Of a stretch of DNA of 57,211 bases, positions 54,349-57,211 are shown one piece after another. The stretch's first letter is position 1. Each line of letters begins with the position of its first letter. The DNA is from Alphaproteobacteria bacterium. Lineage in GTDB: Bacteria > Pseudomonadota > Alphaproteobacteria > Rhizobiales > Hyphomicrobiaceae. A program made the position numbers and the translations under genes. The stretch lies in the NCBI GenBank assembly GCA_024275435.1, contig JAJRZC010000131.1, positions 1-57,211 of the forward strand, read 5' to 3'. A model generated the notes under the pieces. That model did not search any database, was not told the DNA's origin, and saw only the letters and a program-made list of their open reading frames with translations.

Positions 54349-55347
54349 TTAAAACATTGCCGGGTGCACGCGGTCTGGTGGCGCGTGACCGTCAATGAAT
54401 GTTTTGATATTGATGATGACCTTTTCGCCCATATCGGCACGCCCCTCGATGGTGGCAGACCCCATATGAGGTAACGCAACGACGCGGTTTGAGGTCAGAA
54501 GCTTTGGATTAACCGCCGGTTCGTGCTCGAACACGTCAAGGCCAGCACCTGCGATGGAGCCGTTCGTTATAAGGCGGGCAAGTTCATTTTCATCAATGAC
54601 TTCTCCGCGCGCGGTGTTCACGATGAAGGCCGTTTCCTTCAAGAGCTTCAAGCGACGCGCCGACAAGAGATGATAAGTCGCCGGTGTATGAGGACAATTC
54701 ACCGAAATGATATCCATGCGCGCCAACATCTGGTCGAGGCTTTCCCAGTAGGTGGCCTCGTGCTCTTGCTCTATGGCTTCAGGTAGGCGGCGGCGGTTGT
54801 GATAGTGGATCTGCAAACCGAATGCTTTGGCCCGTCGCGCTATAGCCTGACCAATGCGCCCCATGCCAATGATACCAAGACGTTTTCCATATATCCGGTG
54901 CCCCAGCATCCAGGTTGGCGACCAGCCCGACCAGTGATTCTCGGTGTTTTTCAAATACTGGGCCGCTTCTGCGAGTCGACGGGGGACGGCAAGGATCAAT
55001 GCCATGGTCATGTCGGCGGTATCTTCGGTCAAGACACCCGGCGTATTTGTTACGGTGATACCGCGATTGCGTGCGGTGTCCAGATCAATATTGTCGACGC
55101 CTGTTCCGAAGTTGGCAATCAGGCGCAGTTGCTCTCCTGCCTGCGAAATAACTCCGCGGTCTATTCTGTCCGTGACGGTAGGGACCAAAACATCGGCCGT
55201 TTTCACAGCCTCGATAAGTTCGGACTGGGAAAGGGGTTTATCGTCAACGTTTAAAATCACGTCAAACAGTTCGCACATGCGGGTCTCGACGACCTCGGGC
55301 AGTTTACGCGTGACAATGACCTTGGGCTTTTTTTGTGTATTCGGCAT
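54349..55347 (-). CDS. D-2-hydroxyacid dehydrogenase (glyoxylate/hydroxypyruvate reductase type)
   Basis: A 332-residue NAD(P)-dependent dehydrogenase. It has NFGTGVDNIDLDTARNRGITVTNTPGVL, the nucleotide fold LGIIGMGRIGQAIARRAKAFGL, catalytic Arg in NTARGEVIDE, Glu in DVFEHEP and His in PHMGSAT. It fits glyoxylate or hydroxypyruvate reductases of the GhrB type better than phosphoglycerate dehydrogenase, because there is no C-terminal ACT domain. The exact substrate is not fixed by the sequence. Confidence 0.88.
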   Translation of the reverse strand: MPNTQKKPKVIVTRKLPEVVETRMCELFDVILNVDDKPLSQSELIEAVKTADVLVPTVTDRIDRGVISQAGEQLRLIANFGTGVDNIDLDTARNRGITVTNTPGVLTEDTADMTMALILAVPRRLAEAAQYLKNTENHWSGWSPTWMLGHRIYGKRLGIIGMGRIGQAIARRAKAFGLQIHYHNRRRLPEAIEQEHEATYWESLDQMLARMDIISVNCPHTPATYHLLSARRLKLLKETAFIVNTARGEVIDENELARLITNGSIAGAGLDVFEHEPAVNPKLLTSNRVVALPHMGSATIEGRADMGEKVIINIKTFIDGHAPPDRVHPAMF

Positions 55348-55618
55348 GAGTTTTGGTGCGCCTGATTTTAGAATGGGATATAGGCTTGGAGGGTGCGCGT
55401 TGTTTTAGAAAATTGGCGAGAATTGCGGCCTCGTTTGATTGAGAACCGGCCCCTCTGTAACAGATGGTCACGTTCATGACAAAGCGTAGTGTTGTGGTCT
55501 TGGTTCCTTTTTTTCGTTGGACCGGCTTTGGGTTTAATTTCTATTGGTACCATATCTTGATTCAACGTTTTAGCGCGTTTGAATAAGATATGCTTGAAGA
55601 GAGAGCTGCCAATTTTTC

Positions 55619-56350
55619 ATGTCTGTTAGGGTAAAGAGCCTGGATGCTAGGCAGTTTGATTTATGGTGGATAAACGGATGGAGGCGTCAGCGTCCCGGTA
55701 AAGTCTCCATTTCAAGCAAAGCTCAAAATCACAAGATGAATTTAGCGGATCACAAGAGATGGATAGCTTGGATTGCACAGTTACGTTTGATGCACCCCGT
55801 TCCCGGCGTCGTCTTAATGGCATTTTCGATTCTTATTTCTATACTTTGCTCGGCAGGGCCGGGGACACAAGCCTTCGCACAGTCTTCTGGGGGCGGTAAA
55901 GGTACGGTTACGGGCCTTAAGCTGCCGCGATATGTCAGCTTAAAAGCGAGCCGGGTCAATCTACGAAAAGGGCCGGGGACGAAATATCCCATAGCCTGGG
56001 TGTTTAGGCAAGCCGGCTTGCCTGTTGAAATTATTGCCGAATTTGAAGCATGGCGACAAGTTCGCGATTCGGAAGGCACCAAGGGCTGGGTTTTGCGGTC
56101 GCTGCTTTCGGGGCGTAGAACGGTGCAAGTCACACCATGGGACGCAAACGGTAAAAAAGAACGTCCTCGCATTGCCTTGACTACGCGAGCGAGCCATTCC
56201 GCGCCAGTGGTTGTCCTTGTGGAGGCGGGTGTTATTGCCGATGTGAAAAGCTGTGATGGGCAGTGGTGCTATGTGGGGATTTCAAAGTTTAACGGCTACC
56301 TACCGCAAAATAAACTCTGGGGCGTTTATAAAGGCGAGGCAGTAAATTAG
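55619..56350 (+). CDS. SH3-domain exported protein
   Basis: A 243-residue protein with a long N-terminal extension, a hydrophobic export segment (VVLMAFSILISILCSAGPGTQAFA, about 65-90) and two bacterial SH3 repeats (RYVSLKASRVNLRKGPGTKYPIAWVFRQAGLPVEII and RASHSAPVVVLVEAGVIADVKSCDGQWCYVGI). Bacterial SH3 domains bind cell-wall or protein ligands. The true start may be an internal ATG at 55736 (MNLADH), since the first 39 residues look poorly conserved. It is convergent with irr downstream. Confidence 0.78.
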   Translation: MSVRVKSLDARQFDLWWINGWRRQRPGKVSISSKAQNHKMNLADHKRWIAWIAQLRLMHPVPGVVLMAFSILISILCSAGPGTQAFAQSSGGGKGTVTGLKLPRYVSLKASRVNLRKGPGTKYPIAWVFRQAGLPVEIIAEFEAWRQVRDSEGTKGWVLRSLLSGRRTVQVTPWDANGKKERPRIALTTRASHSAPVVVLVEAGVIADVKSCDGQWCYVGISKFNGYLPQNKLWGVYKGEAVN

Positions 56351-56447
56351 GGGGATGGTAAAATAGAGGGATAGCCTGGACATCACCTTACCGCGTAGGT
56401 GCCGTACTCCATCTCCAACCAACCTGACGAAACCAGATAAAAACTCT

Positions 56448-56870
56448 CTAGTTGGACCTTTTCAGGCGGACCACTACGTCAATATGGCTGATTTCCATAC
56501 CGTCAGGGGGCTTTGGGAGGCCATCAACCCGGATGTTTTCCGAGGGAATATCCATCAGTTCCCCATTGTGTTCGTTGTAATAATGGCTGTGGTTTGAGGT
56601 ATTGGTATCGAAGTATGCCTTTGACCCATCAATGGCCAACTCGCGCAAAAGGCCCGCTTCTTGAAACTGATGCAGGGTATTGTAGACAGTGGCCAATGAT
56701 ACGCGTTCTCCTTGGCCGACCACTTCAGCGTGTAAATTTTCTGCCGTGACGTGACGATCCTCCCCTGCAAACAGAAGCCGTCCCAGGGCCATTCTTTGGC
56801 GCGTAGGCCTCAAGCCGGCATCTTTTAATATCTGGGAAATGTCTTTGGTTATCATTTGTCTTCTATTCAT
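56448..56870 (-). CDS. irr: Iron response regulator Irr (Fur family)
   Basis: A 140-residue Fur-family repressor/activator. The DNA-binding half has GLRPTRQRMALGRLLF and RVSLATVYNTLHQFQEAGLLRE. The Fur metal site is replaced by the Irr-type histidine motif NHSHYYNEHNGELMDIP, with the ending GMEISHIDVVVRLKR typical of Irr. Irr responds to haem status and controls iron genes in Hyphomicrobiales and relatives, which supports the taxonomic call. Start ATG 56870 is used; an ATG at 56855 (MITKDIS) is close to the usual Irr start. Confidence 0.92.
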   Translation of the reverse strand: MNRRQMITKDISQILKDAGLRPTRQRMALGRLLFAGEDRHVTAENLHAEVVGQGERVSLATVYNTLHQFQEAGLLRELAIDGSKAYFDTNTSNHSHYYNEHNGELMDIPSENIRVDGLPKPPDGMEISHIDVVVRLKRSN

Positions 56871-57211
56871 CGTGGAAAGATGTCGACCAGCATAGCAGTG
56901 GTTCTTTTTCTACTCTAGTGCATGCACGGAGGAATTGAGCTGGATCAAGTCCTTAAACTACGGTGATTGATTTCTTCTTTGGCCTACTGTGAGGCCAGTA
57001 AGAGGTTCATTTTGGGGCCTAAGCCTCTGCTACTGGTGTCACGAGCATGTTGCACCGCAACAAATACCCCATGTTTCATTCCGGTAAATATCCTAAAGCC
57101 AGCCATGATTGAGGCTTAAAGGTCAAATGTTTCAAGTCAATCTATCGCGGCAGTTGGAATTACGCAACATTTTGGACTTTTTACAGTTCACGGCACTAGG
57201 TCGTGGTCTGA
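56871..57211. other. Upstream region of irr to the window edge
   Basis: No gene, tRNA or repeat recognised. It should contain the irr promoter; an Irr or Fur box could not be identified by eye. Confidence 0.4.

Noticed and set aside
1-57211. CRISPR arrays, integrases, prophage genes
   Set aside because: No regularly spaced repeats, cas genes, integrase or phage structural genes were recognised anywhere in the window.

Overview
The window comes from an alphaproteobacterium, most likely of the order Hyphomicrobiales (Rhizobiales). Three things point there: an Irr-type Fur regulator, an aerobic-type cobalamin gene set with CbtA/CbtB cobalt uptake, and a tRNA-His with A73 and no encoded G-1, a signature of a large alphaproteobacterial clade. 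Genus is not assignable from the sequence alone.

Layout. (1) 1-8898, minus strand: a surface-protein export locus. It holds a TolC-like outer-membrane lipoprotein, a periplasmic adaptor interrupted by one in-frame TAA, a GAF-HlyD chimera, an M50 metalloprotease-HlyD chimera, and the first 838 residues of a DUF4347/cadherin-like giant protein that runs off the left edge. No ABC transporter is present, so this looks like a type-I-like exporter built around a membrane metalloprotease. (2) 9137-31972: a near-complete aerobic-type adenosylcobalamin block (bluB, cobB, cobA, cbiD, cobM, cobE, cobL, cobK, cobJ, cobI, cobH, cobG, cobN, cobW, a DUF1636 gene, cbtA, cbtB, cobO, cobQ, cobD, cobC), followed by bioH-like and bioC genes. 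A cobalamin riboswitch with a good sigma70-type promoter precedes cbtB. From there the minus strand reads almost without gaps to bluB, while cbiD and cobK sit inside that run on the opposite strand. CbiD appears to replace CobF. CobS/CobT, CobP/CobU and CobV are not in the window. (3) 32085-38139: a CueR-type operator, a small His/Met-containing secreted protein, cueR, and cusB-cusA for copper/silver efflux without an outer-membrane partner. (4) 38140-38216: tRNA-His.

(5) 38810-44550: a soluble orphan histidine kinase, an FbpB-like iron ABC permease, an AsmA-family protein and an M15-type peptidase with a lysine-rich linker. (6) 44977-51326: a sodium/solute symporter with a fused small subunit, an HpcH/HpaI aldolase, a long gap with a 13-bp perfect hairpin, a BzdR-like HTH-shikimate-kinase regulator, moeB and cysK. 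(7) 51535-56870: dut with a basic tail, coaBC, a TPR protein, a D-2-hydroxyacid dehydrogenase, an SH3-domain protein and irr.

How the genes work together: cobalt enters through CbtA/CbtB, is probably handled by CobW and inserted by CobN (with CobST encoded elsewhere). CobA to CobL build the corrin ring, CobB/CobQ amidate it, CobO adenosylates it, and CobC/CobD with BluB supply the aminopropanol arm and lower ligand. The riboswitch would shut uptake and most ring synthesis when B12 is plentiful.
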